Shown: positions 16,385 to 24,995, counted from the stretch's first letter. The stretch: DNA of 64,000 bases from Hymenobacter psychrophilus (GCF_900107135.1 NZ_FNOV01000002.1:248001-312000); one strand, 5' to 3'. Program-made: numbers and translations. The notes: a model not told the origin generated them from the letters alone.

Positions 16385-17626
16385 ATGCAACAGCTTTTGG
16401 GGAAAGAAGTGGCCGTAGTGGGTGGCGGGCCGGCGGGCCTGCTGGCCGCCCAGCGCCTGGCCGAAGCGGGCTGCCGGGTACACCTCTACGAGGCGCAGGC
16501 TACCGTGGGCCGTAAGTTTCTGGTGGCCGGGCACGGGGGCTTCAACCTGAGCAATGCCGAAGACGCCGCGCCCTTTGCAAGCCGCTACGCCGCCCGCGCC
16601 CCCGACTTCAGCGGCTTTCTGGCCCACTTCTCCCCCGCTCACCTGCGCGCCTGGGCCGCCGAACTGGGCATTACCACTTTCGTGGGCACCAGCGGCCGGG
16701 TGTTTCCCGAGGCCCAGCACAAGCCTGCCGAGTTGCTGCGGGCCTGGGTGGCGCGGCTGCGGGCACTGGGCGTTACGCTGCACCTGCGCCACCGCTGGCT
16801 GGGCTTCGGCCCGGCCGGTTCCCTGCTCCTGCGCAACGAGGCCACCGGCGAGCAGATTACTGTGCGGCCCGCTGCCACGCTGCTGGCCCTGGGCGGGGCC
16901 AGCTGGGCCAAAACCGGCTCCGACGGCGCCTGGCTGCCCGAACTGGAGCGCGCCGGCATACCCGTTGTGCCCTTCGCGCCCGGCAACTGCGGGGCCGAGG
17001 TGGCATGGTCGGAGTTTTTCCGCAGTAAAGTGGGCCGGCAGCCGCTCAAGAACGTGGCCCTGAGCTGCGGTCCGGCTACCGTGCGCGGCGAAATCATGCT
17101 CACTGAGTATGGCCTGGAGGGCACGCCCGTGTACGCCCTCACGCCCCATTTGCGGGCCCAGCTGTCCGGTGGCGGCCCGGCCGTGCTGCACCTGCATCTT
17201 AAACCCGACCTCGGCCCGACCCAGTTGCTGGAGAAGTTGGCACGGCGCAAGCCGGGCAAGTCGGTGGCTTCGTTTCTGGCGGAGGCGCTACGGCTGGGGC
17301 CGCCGGTGCCTACGCTGCTGCGCGAGCTGGGCCCCGCCGTGTTTCCGGCCGCGCCGGCCAAAGCCGCTGCCCTGCTGTCGGCCCTGCCCATTCCCGTTGC
17401 CGGTTTGCGCCCGCTCGATGAGGCCATCAGTACGGCTGGCGGCGTGGCGTGGGAGGCGCTGGATGAGCACCTGATGCTGCGGGCGCGGCCCGGTACCTTC
17501 GTGGCGGGCGAAATGCTCGACTGGGAAGCGCCCACCGGCGGCTACTTGCTGCAAGGCTGCTTTAGTACCGGCGCCTGGGCCGCCCGTGGCCTGCTAAGCT
17601 GGCTGGGTGGTGAGATAGTGAAATAG
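16385..17626 (+). CDS. HI0933-like flavoprotein (TIGR03862-type NAD(P)/FAD oxidoreductase)
   Basis: The ATG at 16385 gives 413 residues starting with the FAD-binding GxGxxG region VAVVGGGPAGLLAAQRLA. Residues 35-55 contain GRKFLVAGHGGFNLSNAED, typical of the BaiN/HI0933 flavoprotein family, followed by TSGRVFPEAQHKPAELL. The C-terminal VAGEMLDWEAPTGGYLLQGC is the second FAD contact. The substrate is unknown. The last residues GGEIVK and the stop are encoded by repeat sequence (GGTGGTGAGATAGTGAAATAG). It has no operon partner. Confidence 0.85.
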   Translation: MQQLLGKEVAVVGGGPAGLLAAQRLAEAGCRVHLYEAQATVGRKFLVAGHGGFNLSNAEDAAPFASRYAARAPDFSGFLAHFSPAHLRAWAAELGITTFVGTSGRVFPEAQHKPAELLRAWVARLRALGVTLHLRHRWLGFGPAGSLLLRNEATGEQITVRPAATLLALGGASWAKTGSDGAWLPELERAGIPVVPFAPGNCGAEVAWSEFFRSKVGRQPLKNVALSCGPATVRGEIMLTEYGLEGTPVYALTPHLRAQLSGGGPAVLHLHLKPDLGPTQLLEKLARRKPGKSVASFLAEALRLGPPVPTLLRELGPAVFPAAPAKAAALLSALPIPVAGLRPLDEAISTAGGVAWEALDEHLMLRARPGTFVAGEMLDWEAPTGGYLLQGCFSTGAWAARGLLSWLGGEIVK

Positions 17627-17720
17627 GGAGTTGCTGTTCGAGGGCCCTGGCAGTGCAAATGGCGCAATCCGGCGTTTTAACAGCATCTCACCATTTCACC
17701 ACCTCCCTATTTCACCTCCC
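17605..17720. repeat. Imperfect palindrome of the GTGAAATAG type
   Basis: GGTGGTGAGATAGTGAAATAG on the left is mirrored by CACCATTTCACCACCTCCCTATTTCACC on the right, with inner TTGCTGTT/AACAGCAT. It overlaps the 3' ends of both convergent genes and supplies their final codons and stop codons. Confidence 0.8.
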
Positions 17721-17958
17721 GTTCGGCTTTTTCGGCTTCGGCCAGTACGCTTTTGGCTTCGTTGAGCAGGCGCTGGCCGTGGTCGAGCTGCTGGCGCAGG
17801 ATGAGGGCGAAGAGCACGAAATAGGACACAATGGGCAACACCATGCCCAGCGCAAACCACAGCCAGAACGAGCGGCCGTAGCTGTAAGCGCAGTATGCCG
17901 TGATGAGGGGCACCAGCATCATGGCGAACATGCCGGCAATAACTAAATCGACGAACAT
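17707..17958 (-). CDS. Small membrane protein with charged C-terminal helix
   Basis: Protein of 83 residues: two membrane helices (LVIAGMFAMMLVPLITAYCAY and FWLWFALGMVLPIVSYFVLFALIL), then a helical tail rich in Gln, Glu, Lys and Ala (QQLDHGQRLLNEAKSVLAEAEKAEREVK) that could form a coiled coil. I do not recognise a family. The ending EREVK plus stop comes from the palindrome. It is divergent from the DisA-domain gene, 196 bp apart. Confidence 0.65.
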   Translation of the reverse strand: MFVDLVIAGMFAMMLVPLITAYCAYSYGRSFWLWFALGMVLPIVSYFVLFALILRQQLDHGQRLLNEAKSVLAEAEKAEREVK

Positions 17959-18154
17959 GGGGCTGGAGCTGAGCGGTGGGCAGAAGATAAACGCAGTGGA
18001 AGATACACTATTATCGGCAGCCGGACAAGGGCCGTCGTGCTGCTAACCCGCCCGAAGCCCGAAGGTTGCGGGCGAAGAGCGGCAAAACCGATCTTTCGGT
18101 AGGCTTTTTGCGTACCTGCCTCTTTCCGCCTTCCACGTTCTGCCCGCTGCCCCT

Positions 18155-19609
18155 ATGTGGGAAAACCAAAGCCTGTTTCGCGTATCCGCCCAACTGTTTG
18201 CCGATGGCGTGTTCAACCTGCTCGATCGGGCACTGAAACCGGAGATTTTTCTGCTGGGAATTGCTTCGGCCCGCGAAACCGACGAACCCCAGGCGGTAGT
18301 TATCGAGCCCCAGAGCCACCGCTACGCCCCCACCGATTTTACGGCCGTGAAAGACCACGCCGTGGCCCTCGAACCCGATGGCCCCCGCGAAGTGGTGTAC
18401 CATCTGCACCAGCTCGACCACGACCGCTACGAAAAGCAGCGCTGGTACGAACTGCTGCGCCGCGCCACCGAGCACACCCTGCACGAGCTGGTAGCCCGGC
18501 GCCAGGAAGACCGCGTGAGCTTCTGCTCGCTGCCCGTGAGCACCGGCGGCTACCAGGTGCTGATTGTGCTGCAGCTGTCGGCCGAGGCCTACCATAGCTA
18601 CTATGCCCTGCCCGGGCCGGCCGTGCCCAACCGGCCTGGGTCGCTGCTGTCAGCCACCGTCGAGGAGCTGCTGCTCGACGCCTCACGGGCCCTGCGCGAG
18701 TCCGACCACGCCGACGACGACCGGCTGGTGCTCAACCGCGACTACAACGAGGTGCTGCGGGCCGCGGGCCGCCGGTTTATGCTACGCGCCGCCGCCGGCA
18801 GCCACGGCCTGTATGATGCCTGCAATGGCGTAGCAGCCTTGCGCCACGAAGGCGACGAAGGCGTGGGCACCATGCTCGTTTCCAGGCGCAACCACCCGGC
18901 CGTGGTGCCCGTGCTCATGCTCGATACGCCGGTGCCGTTGCGCGACTACCGCCGCATCCGCAAGCTGCTGGAGCTGAGCGAGGACCGCCACGCACTCATT
19001 ACCGATGCCACCGACGTATTCGGGCTGGGTTACCTCGTGGAGCCCGACGATGCGCAGTACGAGGCCCTGTTCACTGTTCATTTCACCAAGCACTACAGCT
19101 GGGAGCTGAGCCACGACGGGCAGCGGATGATGAAAGTGGTGTCGAACACGCCGCGCCTGCCGCAGGGCACCATCGACGAAAACAACTTTACCAAGGCCGT
19201 GGGCCGCATTTTTCCGGTGCTCGATGCGGCCGGCATTGCTTACCTCTGGGAGCTGACGCTGAGCGCCGCCAAGCAGGAGCACGGCACCATTCTACTGATT
19301 TCGGAGGGGGCGGCCCAGGAGGCGGTCCGGCTCTCGCCGCAGTGTTTCCGCGTCACGCCGCGCCTGATGACGCCCTCAGTACTGCGCCTGGTCACCAACA
19401 TCGACGGGGCGGTAGTTATCGAGCCCAACGGCACCTGCCACGCCATCGGGGCCATTCTCGACGGCCTGGCCACGGAGAAGGGCGACTCCAGCCGTGGCTC
19501 GCGCTATAACTCGGTACTGCGCTACGTGGAAAGCAGCCGCTACCCGGTGCTGGCCGTGGTGGTGAGCGAAGACGGATGGATTGACCTGCTACCCCCAGTA
19601 TGGCGTTGA
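18155..19609 (+). CDS. Protein with C-terminal DisA-type diadenylate cyclase domain
   Basis: Protein of 484 residues. The last about 115 residues resemble the DisA_N (DAC) domain that makes c-di-AMP: DGAVVIEPNGTCHAIGAILDG near residue 418 matches its DGA motif and following strand. GDSSRGSRYNSVLRYVESS near 448 sits where active cyclases have the RHR motif, and then comes a core strand LAVVVSEDGWIDL. The first 330 residues are not a DNA-binding or membrane module and could be one of the predicted sensor domains found in front of such DAC domains. There is no signal peptide. The RHR is changed to SRYNS, so activity is uncertain. No c-di-AMP phosphodiesterase lies nearby. Confidence 0.72.
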   Translation: MWENQSLFRVSAQLFADGVFNLLDRALKPEIFLLGIASARETDEPQAVVIEPQSHRYAPTDFTAVKDHAVALEPDGPREVVYHLHQLDHDRYEKQRWYELLRRATEHTLHELVARRQEDRVSFCSLPVSTGGYQVLIVLQLSAEAYHSYYALPGPAVPNRPGSLLSATVEELLLDASRALRESDHADDDRLVLNRDYNEVLRAAGRRFMLRAAAGSHGLYDACNGVAALRHEGDEGVGTMLVSRRNHPAVVPVLMLDTPVPLRDYRRIRKLLELSEDRHALITDATDVFGLGYLVEPDDAQYEALFTVHFTKHYSWELSHDGQRMMKVVSNTPRLPQGTIDENNFTKAVGRIFPVLDAAGIAYLWELTLSAAKQEHGTILLISEGAAQEAVRLSPQCFRVTPRLMTPSVLRLVTNIDGAVVIEPNGTCHAIGAILDGLATEKGDSSRGSRYNSVLRYVESSRYPVLAVVVSEDGWIDLLPPVWR

Positions 19610-19636
19610 TTTATAAGGTCTTAGGTTTTAAACAAG

Positions 19637-19744
19637 GAACGTCATCCTGAGCGGAGCGAAGGATCTTATCCCGTGAGAACGAGTCGTCAAAACGATTATC
19701 GGTCTACGGTAATAGGATCCTTCACTCCGCTCAGGATGACGTTC
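19637..19744. repeat. Intergenic palindrome, 33-bp arms, terminator-like
   Basis: Arms 19637-19669 and 19712-19744 pair with two mismatches and share the core GAACGTCATCCTGAGCGGAG. A T-run follows on the forward strand. It lies between convergent genes. Confidence 0.88.
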
Positions 19745-19763
19745 TTTTTCTAAGCCCTACCAC

Positions 19764-20753
19764 CTACCCGTTCACGCTCTTCATCATGGCTTCGGGGTAG
19801 CGGGAGCCGGCGGCGGCGTGCTGGGGGGCTATTTCGTTGATGCGGGCCAGGTCCTGGGGAGTTAGGCTGAGGTCAGCGGCGGCTACGTTTTCTTCCAGGT
19901 AGCGCACGCGCTTGGTGCCGGGGATGGGCACAATGTCGCTGCCTTGGGCCAGTACCCAGGCCAGGGCCAGCTGGCCTGGCGTGCAATCCTTTTCGGTGGC
20001 TATTTCCTTAAGGCGGACCACCAGATCGAGGTTCTTCTGGAAGTTTTCACCCTGGAAACGGGGCGTATGGCGGCGGTAGTCATCGGCAGCCAGGTCTTCG
20101 AACTGCCGGATCTGGCCCGTCAGGAAGCCCCGCCCCAGGGGCGAGTAGGGCACGAAGCCGATACCCAACTCGCGGCAGGTGGGCAGAATCTCCTCCTCGG
20201 GCTCCCGGCTCCAGAGCGAGTATTCGGTTTGTAGGGCCGTAATGGCGTGCACCTGGCTGGCGCGGCGCAAGGTATCGGGGGCCGCCTCCGACAAACCCAG
20301 GAAGCGCACTTTGCCTTCTTCTACCAGCCGGCTCATAGCCCCCACGGTTTCCTCAATCGGCGTATTCGGGTCGACGCGGTGCTGGTAGTAGAGGTCGATA
20401 TGGTCGGTGCCGAGGCGCTTGAGGCTGGCTTCACAGGCGGAGCGCACGTACTCGGGGCGGCCGTTGATGCCGCGCTTTTCGGGGTTGTCGGGGTCGCGCT
20501 GGATGCCGAACTTGGTGGCAACAATGGCCTCCGTGCGGCGGCCCTTCAGGGCCCGGCCCAGCAGCTCCTCGTTGAGAAAGGGGCCGTACATATCGGCCGT
20601 ATCGAAAAAGGTAACGCCTATTTCCAGAGCCCGGTGCAGGGTGCGGATGCTTTCCTGGTCGTCGCGCTGGCCGTAGAAATCGGACATGCCCATGCAGCCG
20701 AGGCCGAGGGCGGACACCGTGAGGCCGGAGCGGCCGAGTTGGCGGGTTTTCAT
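19764..20753 (-). CDS. Aldo/keto reductase
   Basis: The ATG at 20753 gives 329 residues starting [20 protein letters not shown], the classic AKR start; the frame upstream is only heptamer repeat. Catalytic tetrad positions are visible: [10 protein letters not shown] (Asp, Tyr), VATKFG (Lys) and YYQHRVDP (His). The end region [15 protein letters not shown] binds NADPH. It resembles YajO/YhdN-type reductases acting on small aldehydes or sugars; substrate unknown. The start codon is 7 bp from the heptamer array, so the promoter must lie in or beyond the repeat. Confidence 0.92.
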   Translation of the reverse strand: MKTRQLGRSGLTVSALGLGCMGMSDFYGQRDDQESIRTLHRALEIGVTFFDTADMYGPFLNEELLGRALKGRRTEAIVATKFGIQRDPDNPEKRGINGRPEYVRSACEASLKRLGTDHIDLYYQHRVDPNTPIEETVGAMSRLVEEGKVRFLGLSEAAPDTLRRASQVHAITALQTEYSLWSREPEEEILPTCRELGIGFVPYSPLGRGFLTGQIRQFEDLAADDYRRHTPRFQGENFQKNLDLVVRLKEIATEKDCTPGQLALAWVLAQGSDIVPIPGTKRVRYLEENVAAADLSLTPQDLARINEIAPQHAAAGSRYPEAMMKSVNG

Positions 20754-20760
20754 AGATGAA

Positions 20761-20809
20761 GAAGTAAGAAGTAAGAAGTAAGAAGTAAGAAGTAAGAAGT
20801 AAGAAGTAA
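20761..20809. repeat. Heptamer array, 7 x GAAGTAA
   Basis: Seven exact 7-bp units on the forward strand (TTACTTC on the reverse). It starts 7 bp upstream of the aldo/keto reductase ATG and lies between it and the divergent DUF4112 gene. Stop codons occur in every forward frame. Confidence 0.97.
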
Positions 20810-20897
20810 AAACGGGGTGATGGCGCGGAAGTTTGGCCGCTGCCCCCAACCTGTACGTGGGGGCTGCGTTTCTGTGCGAAAACCCTTTTCTCCCTCC

Positions 20898-21386
20898 ATG
20901 ACGCCAACTCCTACTTTCGACCAAGACGACCGCCTGCGGTGGGTGGAGCGCGTTTCGCGCCTGCTCGACAGCCAGTTCCGGGTGCCCGGCACCAGCTGGC
21001 GCTTCGGCCTCGACCCGCTCATGGGCCTGATTCCGGTGGTCGGCGGGCTGCCTTCGCTGGCCATTTCGGGCCTGCTGATTCTGACCATGATGCGCCACGG
21101 GGCCAGCGGCAACCTGGTGGTGCGGATGGTATTCAACGTGGTGCTCGACACGCTGATTGGGGCTATTCCGGTGGTAGGTAACGTATTCGACTTCGCCTAT
21201 AAAGCCAACGACCGCAACGTGAAACTGCTGCGCGCCCATTACGCCGAGAACAAATACCAGGGCTCGGGCAAGGGCCTGATGGCGGTATTATTATTGGTAC
21301 TGCTGGCGCTGGGTGGCTTGTTCGTGTGGGCCGCCTGGACGCTGGGCGCCGCCCTGTGGCACTGGGGCGAGTCGGTGCAGTGGTGA
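20898..21386 (+). CDS. DUF4112 membrane protein
   Basis: The ATG at 20898 gives 162 residues. [17 protein letters not shown] and [35 protein letters not shown] are the two related G-x-I-P-V-V-G blocks that define DUF4112. One hydrophobic helix lies between them and another near the C-terminus ([21 protein letters not shown]). The function of the family is unknown. It is divergent from the aldo/keto reductase, with the heptamer array between. Confidence 0.9.
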   Translation: MTPTPTFDQDDRLRWVERVSRLLDSQFRVPGTSWRFGLDPLMGLIPVVGGLPSLAISGLLILTMMRHGASGNLVVRMVFNVVLDTLIGAIPVVGNVFDFAYKANDRNVKLLRAHYAENKYQGSGKGLMAVLLLVLLALGGLFVWAAWTLGAALWHWGESVQW

Positions 21387-21400
21387 ATGAGTGGCTCGAT

Positions 21401-21516
21401 GAATGAGGAACTGCCGTTACGCGGTAGCCCCGCCGGGGCTTTAACACCTTCGTGCCCCTAACTGCTACCGCCATGCCGCTCTGCTGGGGCTACCGCGTAA
21501 CGGCAGTCCCTCATTC
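21401..21516. repeat. Palindrome, 31-bp arms (GCGGTAGCCCC type)
   Basis: Arms 21401-21431 and 21486-21516 pair with one mismatch, with a second GC-rich palindrome (GCCCCGCCGGGGC) near the left arm. It occupies the whole gap between the DUF4112 stop and the promoter box of the lipoprotein operon. The GCCCCGCCGGGGC core recurs at 43736-43796. Confidence 0.88.
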
Positions 21517-21522
21517 GCCGCT

Positions 21523-21530
21523 TACCTTTG
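21523..21530 (+). promoter_or_regulatory. -7 box TACCTTTG for the lipoprotein-SCO1-cytochrome operon
   Basis: Exact TAnnTTTG match, 4 bp before the ATG at 21535: the same spacing as at 16373, again predicting a leaderless message. Confidence 0.6.
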
Positions 21531-21534
21531 GGGC

Positions 21535-21975
21535 ATGAAAACCCTTCGTTTCGTTCCGCTGCTGCTGTTGCTGGCTGGCTGCCAGCCGTCGTCGTCGTCT
21601 CAACCCGAAGCCGGCCTGCCGGTTGCCGAGGCCGAAAAAACCGTGCTGGCCCGCCACGATTCGCTGATGGCTCAAATGGACCAGCTCTACGAGTTGCGCC
21701 AGCAGCTGGCCAAAGCCCCGGCCACCGATACCGTGGCCATCGGACAGGCCCGCCGGGCCCTGGTGGGCGCCGAAAACGGCATGATGGACTGGATGCACCG
21801 CTACAGCCGGCCGGCCGACACCGTGGCCGATGCCCGCCGGCTTGCCTACTACGCCATGCAACAGGAACGCATCGATTCGGTGGGTCGTTTGTTTGATAGC
21901 AGCCAGGCGGCGGCCCACCAGCTGCTGAAAGCCGCATCCGCATCTGCTACACCTTCGTCTTCCGTTACCCAATAA
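21535..21975 (+). CDS. Small lipoprotein, first gene of the SCO1 operon
   Basis: Protein of 146 residues with a lipoprotein signal (KTLRFVPLLLLLAGC, Cys at 15). The mature part is mostly helical with heptad-like Leu/Gln spacing (LARHDSLMAQMDQLYELRQQLAKA) and MMDWMHRYSRPADTV. Met and His residues are present but no clear metal site is visible. Twelve bases separate it from the SCO1 gene, so a role in the same respiratory or copper-handling unit is inferred. No named family is recognised with certainty. Confidence 0.75.
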   Translation: MKTLRFVPLLLLLAGCQPSSSSQPEAGLPVAEAEKTVLARHDSLMAQMDQLYELRQQLAKAPATDTVAIGQARRALVGAENGMMDWMHRYSRPADTVADARRLAYYAMQQERIDSVGRLFDSSQAAAHQLLKAASASATPSSSVTQ

Positions 21976-21987
21976 ACTGTTTCTGTG

Positions 21988-22671
21988 ATGACTACTTCGC
22001 TTCGCCGCGTTGGCCAACTGCTGGCCGCCGCCGGGCTGGCCCTGAGCTTCTCGCTCGGCGGCTGCTCATCGGCCACCGAAAACCCAGTTGAACGCCTGCC
22101 GATACTGGGCCTCAAGTACTCCGAGCCCACTTCGCCCTCCGACACCCTGCCCGACCCCATCCCCGCCTTCCGCCTTACCAACCAAGACCGGCAGGTTATC
22201 ACCAACCAGACCTTTGCGGGCAAGGTGTACGTTACCGATTTCTTCTTTGCCACCTGCCCCAGCATCTGCCCCAAAATGCAGAGTGAGCTGCTGCGGGTGT
22301 ACAAAGCCTACGAAAGCAACCCCGACGTCCTGTTCCTGAGCCACACCATCGACCCGGCCCACGACTCGATTCCGGTGCTGCGCGACTACGCCGAGCGCCT
22401 GGGCATTCAGGACGCCGCGCGCTGGCACTTCGCTACGGCCGGCCGCGACTCCATTTTTGCGCTGGCCAAGGCCTACATGACCGGCGCGCAGGTAGATGCC
22501 ACCGTACCCGGCGGCTACGCCCACAGCGGCACCTTTGCCCTCGTCGATTCGCGGCGCCGGGTGCGGGGCGTGTACGACGGCATGGTGCCCGCGCAGGTCG
22601 ACCAGCTGATTAAAGACATTCCGGTGCTGCTGAAAGAGGAAGCCGAAACGCAGCCCGTGGCGGCCAAATGA
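21988..22671 (+). CDS. SCO1/SenC family copper chaperone (lipoprotein)
   Basis: Starting at ATG 21988 (a GTG three bases earlier is possible), 227 residues. A lipobox SLGGC ends the signal. The thioredoxin-like fold has the copper-binding CPSICP near residue 90 and the conserved His in YAHSGTFALVD near 177, the full Cu site of SCO1. SCO proteins deliver copper to the Cu-A site of cytochrome oxidase or act as thiol reductases. The stop overlaps the cytochrome c start (ATGA), so the two are translationally coupled. Confidence 0.92.
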   Translation: MTTSLRRVGQLLAAAGLALSFSLGGCSSATENPVERLPILGLKYSEPTSPSDTLPDPIPAFRLTNQDRQVITNQTFAGKVYVTDFFFATCPSICPKMQSELLRVYKAYESNPDVLFLSHTIDPAHDSIPVLRDYAERLGIQDAARWHFATAGRDSIFALAKAYMTGAQVDATVPGGYAHSGTFALVDSRRRVRGVYDGMVPAQVDQLIKDIPVLLKEEAETQPVAAK

Positions 22672-23096
22672 AGCGCCACCCGCTACGGCTGACCGGCGTG
22701 GCCGCGCTACTCCTGACCCTGGCGCTGTCGTTGGAAAGCTGCTTTACCGAGCGCCAGAACGAAGGCGCGCAACTCTACGCCGCCCATTGCAGCAGCTGCC
22801 ACGGCGACCAGGGCCAGGGGCTGGAGCGCCTCATTCCGCCCGTAGCTGCTTCCGACTATGTGGCAAAGCACCGGGCCGAGCTGCCCTGCCTCATCCGCAA
22901 AGGCATGCAGGGCGATATTGTTGTCAATGGCATTCATTACAACCAGATAATGCCCGGCCACGAAGACCTTACCGACTCACAAATCACCATCCTGCTCAAC
23001 TTTGTGCAAACCAGCTGGGGCAACACCAACCAGATCTACACCATGCGCGAAACCTCCGAGCTACTCGGCCGCTGCAACGGCTCGGATGGGCAGTGA
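22668..23096 (+). CDS. Monohaem cytochrome c lipoprotein
   Basis: Protein of 142 residues with an N-terminal signal and a lipobox-like LESC. CSSCH near residue 40 binds haem covalently and IMPG near residue 94 offers the distal Met. GEGLERLIPP-like and HEDLTDSQITILLNFV segments fit class I cytochrome c. Together with the SCO1 gene this suggests a periplasm-facing electron carrier, possibly feeding a cytochrome oxidase encoded elsewhere. The reading frame ends at the edge of a TTAGTGG heptamer array. Confidence 0.9.
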   Translation: MKRHPLRLTGVAALLLTLALSLESCFTERQNEGAQLYAAHCSSCHGDQGQGLERLIPPVAASDYVAKHRAELPCLIRKGMQGDIVVNGIHYNQIMPGHEDLTDSQITILLNFVQTSWGNTNQIYTMRETSELLGRCNGSDGQ

Positions 23097-23131
23097 TTAG
23101 TGGTTAGTGGTTAGTGGTTAGTGGTTAGTGA
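23097..23131. repeat. Heptamer array, about 5 x TTAGTGG
   Basis: Four exact units plus a fifth with one change, starting one base after the cytochrome c stop codon. It is followed by AAGGAATGTCATTCTGAGCG, the start of the next palindrome. The same heptamer-plus-palindrome composite recurs at 31059-31227. Confidence 0.93.
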
Positions 23132-23137
23132 AGGAAT

Positions 23138-23247
23138 GTCATTCTGAGCGAAGCGAAGAATCTCGCGTGCCAAAGTAATTTCTGATAGCAGGGCTACTAC
23201 TGCACGCGAGATTCTTCGACTTCGCTTCCGGCTGCGCTCAGCATGAC
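23138..23247. repeat. Intergenic palindrome of the GTCATTCTGAGCGAAG family
   Basis: GTCATTCTGAGCGAAGCGAA on the left and its mirrored copy on the right (with a 13-base insertion in the right arm) enclose GAATCTCGCGTGC/GCACGCGAGATTC. It lies between convergent cytochrome c and hydrolase genes. Confidence 0.82.
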
Positions 23248-23261
23248 GTGCCTGCCCCCCC

Positions 23262-24668
23262 CTATTTCACCACTGCGGTCAGCCAGTCGCCAACCACCTT
23301 GAGCGCGGATGGAGCGAAGGTTTCCTCGATTTTGGCGTAGTGGCTGGTGGCTTTGGGGTCGGTTTGGAAGAGGTGGTTGAGGTCAGGCAGAGCACGCACC
23401 GTGACGTTGGCGTTGCGGCCGGCTTTGAGGCCCCGCTCGATGACCGGCAGGTTATCATCGGCGGCCACTTGCAGGTCGGTGGTGCCGTTGAGGGCCAGCA
23501 CGGGGCATTTTACGTTGGCCAGATACAGCGCCGGGTCGGTGAGCAGGAAGCTGCGCAACCAGGGCGCGGTAAGTTGGCCGGCCTGTTTTTGCGCCTGCTC
23601 GGGGCTGAGGCCGGGCACTTGCTGCTGCATAACGGTGGTCAGTTGCTGGGTGGCTTCGGCAGTAGTGGCGGTGGCGGGCAGGCGGCGCAGCGCGGCAAAC
23701 AGGGCGGTGTGCAGGCGGCGGTTGGCCCCGATTTGGGCCGAATCGGCCCCGGCAGCGCGGCCCAGGTCGGCTTGCTGGCGCAGCAGAATGGCGTCGCCGG
23801 GCAGGCCGGGGCCGGCCAGGCTCACCACGAAATCGGGGCCCTGAGGCTGGGCCGCGGCCTGCCAGGCTACCAGGCCACCTTCGCTGTGCCCGATCAGGCC
23901 CACTTGCCGGGCCTTAATGTCGGGGCGGGTACGCAGGTAAGCCAGCGCGGCCTGGGCGTCGGCCGTGAAATCGGTGGTGAGGGCATCCTTAAAGGTGCCG
24001 CCCGATTTGGCGGTGCCCCGGTCGTCGTAGCGCAGCACTGCGAAGCCCCGACGGGTGAGGTAGTCGGCCAGCACCAGGAAGGGCTTGTGGCCGAACACGG
24101 TTTCGTCGCGGTCTTCGGGGCCCGAGCCCGACACCAGCACCACGGCCGGAAACGGGCCCTTGCCCTGGGGCAGCGTAAGCGTACCGGCCAGCTGAAAACC
24201 GCCTTTGGCACCCGGAAATGCAAGGTCGAGGGCGCGGTAGGGCAGCGGGCCGGTGGGCTCCTGGGGCCGGCGCGGCGCGGCAGCGGCCCCGGTAGTGGCT
24301 CCGGTGCTGCTACGCGTCAGGGTCAGCGGAAACTGGCTGCCGCCCTGGCTCCAGGAGCCCACGGCCTGCTGCCCATCGGGGGCGAAGCGGCCGGCAAAGC
24401 GGCCCCCGATTTTATCGGCCCCAATCAGCAGGCTGTCGTGGCGCACAACTACGGCCGACAGCGGTAGGCCCGTGGCTCCCTGCTGGGGCACGGCCATGGT
24501 GCCGCTGAGCTGGCTGGCAGCGCCTTTCAGCTCGAATATCACGCGCAGACTCTGGCCGGGCAGGGCAATCTGGCCCTGCCAGCTGCCCGTGGGGTTGGGA
24601 GCCAATTGGGCCGAAGCAGCGGGGGCCAGCAGCAGCAGTTGGGCGGCGAGGAAAAGGAGCTTTTTCAT
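23262..24668 (-). CDS. Secreted alpha/beta hydrolase (dienelactone hydrolase-like)
   Basis: The ATG at 24668 gives 468 residues with a Sec signal (KKLLFLAAQLLLLAPAASA). Residues 20-130 form a beta-rich N-terminal domain. The hydrolase domain then has an oxyanion region VLVSGSGPEDRDE, nucleophile elbow GLIGHSEGGLVAWQ and a C-terminal DLNHLFQTDP with the catalytic His. YDDRGTAKSGG is typical of this periplasmic family. An ester or peptide substrate is likely but unknown. The terminal Val-Lys-stop (GTGAAATAG) matches the repeat-derived ends of other genes. Confidence 0.88.
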   Translation of the reverse strand: MKKLLFLAAQLLLLAPAASAQLAPNPTGSWQGQIALPGQSLRVIFELKGAASQLSGTMAVPQQGATGLPLSAVVVRHDSLLIGADKIGGRFAGRFAPDGQQAVGSWSQGGSQFPLTLTRSSTGATTGAAAAPRRPQEPTGPLPYRALDLAFPGAKGGFQLAGTLTLPQGKGPFPAVVLVSGSGPEDRDETVFGHKPFLVLADYLTRRGFAVLRYDDRGTAKSGGTFKDALTTDFTADAQAALAYLRTRPDIKARQVGLIGHSEGGLVAWQAAAQPQGPDFVVSLAGPGLPGDAILLRQQADLGRAAGADSAQIGANRRLHTALFAALRRLPATATTAEATQQLTTVMQQQVPGLSPEQAQKQAGQLTAPWLRSFLLTDPALYLANVKCPVLALNGTTDLQVAADDNLPVIERGLKAGRNANVTVRALPDLNHLFQTDPKATSHYAKIEETFAPSALKVVGDWLTAVVK

Positions 24669-24995
24669 GGGGAAGAAAGGTATGTGAGGGGGATGGTGGG
24701 GTTGTTGCTCCGGGAGCCGGTAGGGTTTTGGTAAGGTTAGCGGCGGTGGCGGCAGAACCAAGACAAAGGTGCAGCGGGAAGGTGGCCGCGGATAGCCTTT
24801 CGGATAACCCAACCGCCCGGCTGGATAAACGCCCGCGCCGGCCGGACGAACCGCGTTCATCCGGCAGCGTTGCCCAGAGCCGGGCGGGGCCGTACTTTCG
24901 TTGCGGCTATACAAACTGCGTTTCTGGAGGGGAGCGTGCCCGCTTAGCGGGTTGCCCTCTCATCCGGCCAACTCACCATTTCATTCTTTTGCCCC
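24669..24995. promoter_or_regulatory. Divergent promoter region (hydrolase / LytS)
   Basis: A 327-bp gap without a convincing gene. On the reverse strand a CACCTTTG sequence (24764-24771) is one base off the -7 consensus and could drive the hydrolase. On the forward strand TACTTTCG (from about 24893) could drive lytS. No palindrome or heptamer array is seen here, unlike most gaps in the window. Confidence 0.35.

Noticed and set aside
19764-21239. A longer aldo/keto reductase starting far upstream at 21239.
   Set aside because: The extra N-terminus is read through the heptamer array (repeated SYFLLLT) and the antisense of the DUF4112 gene; the enzyme family begins at the ATG at 20753.
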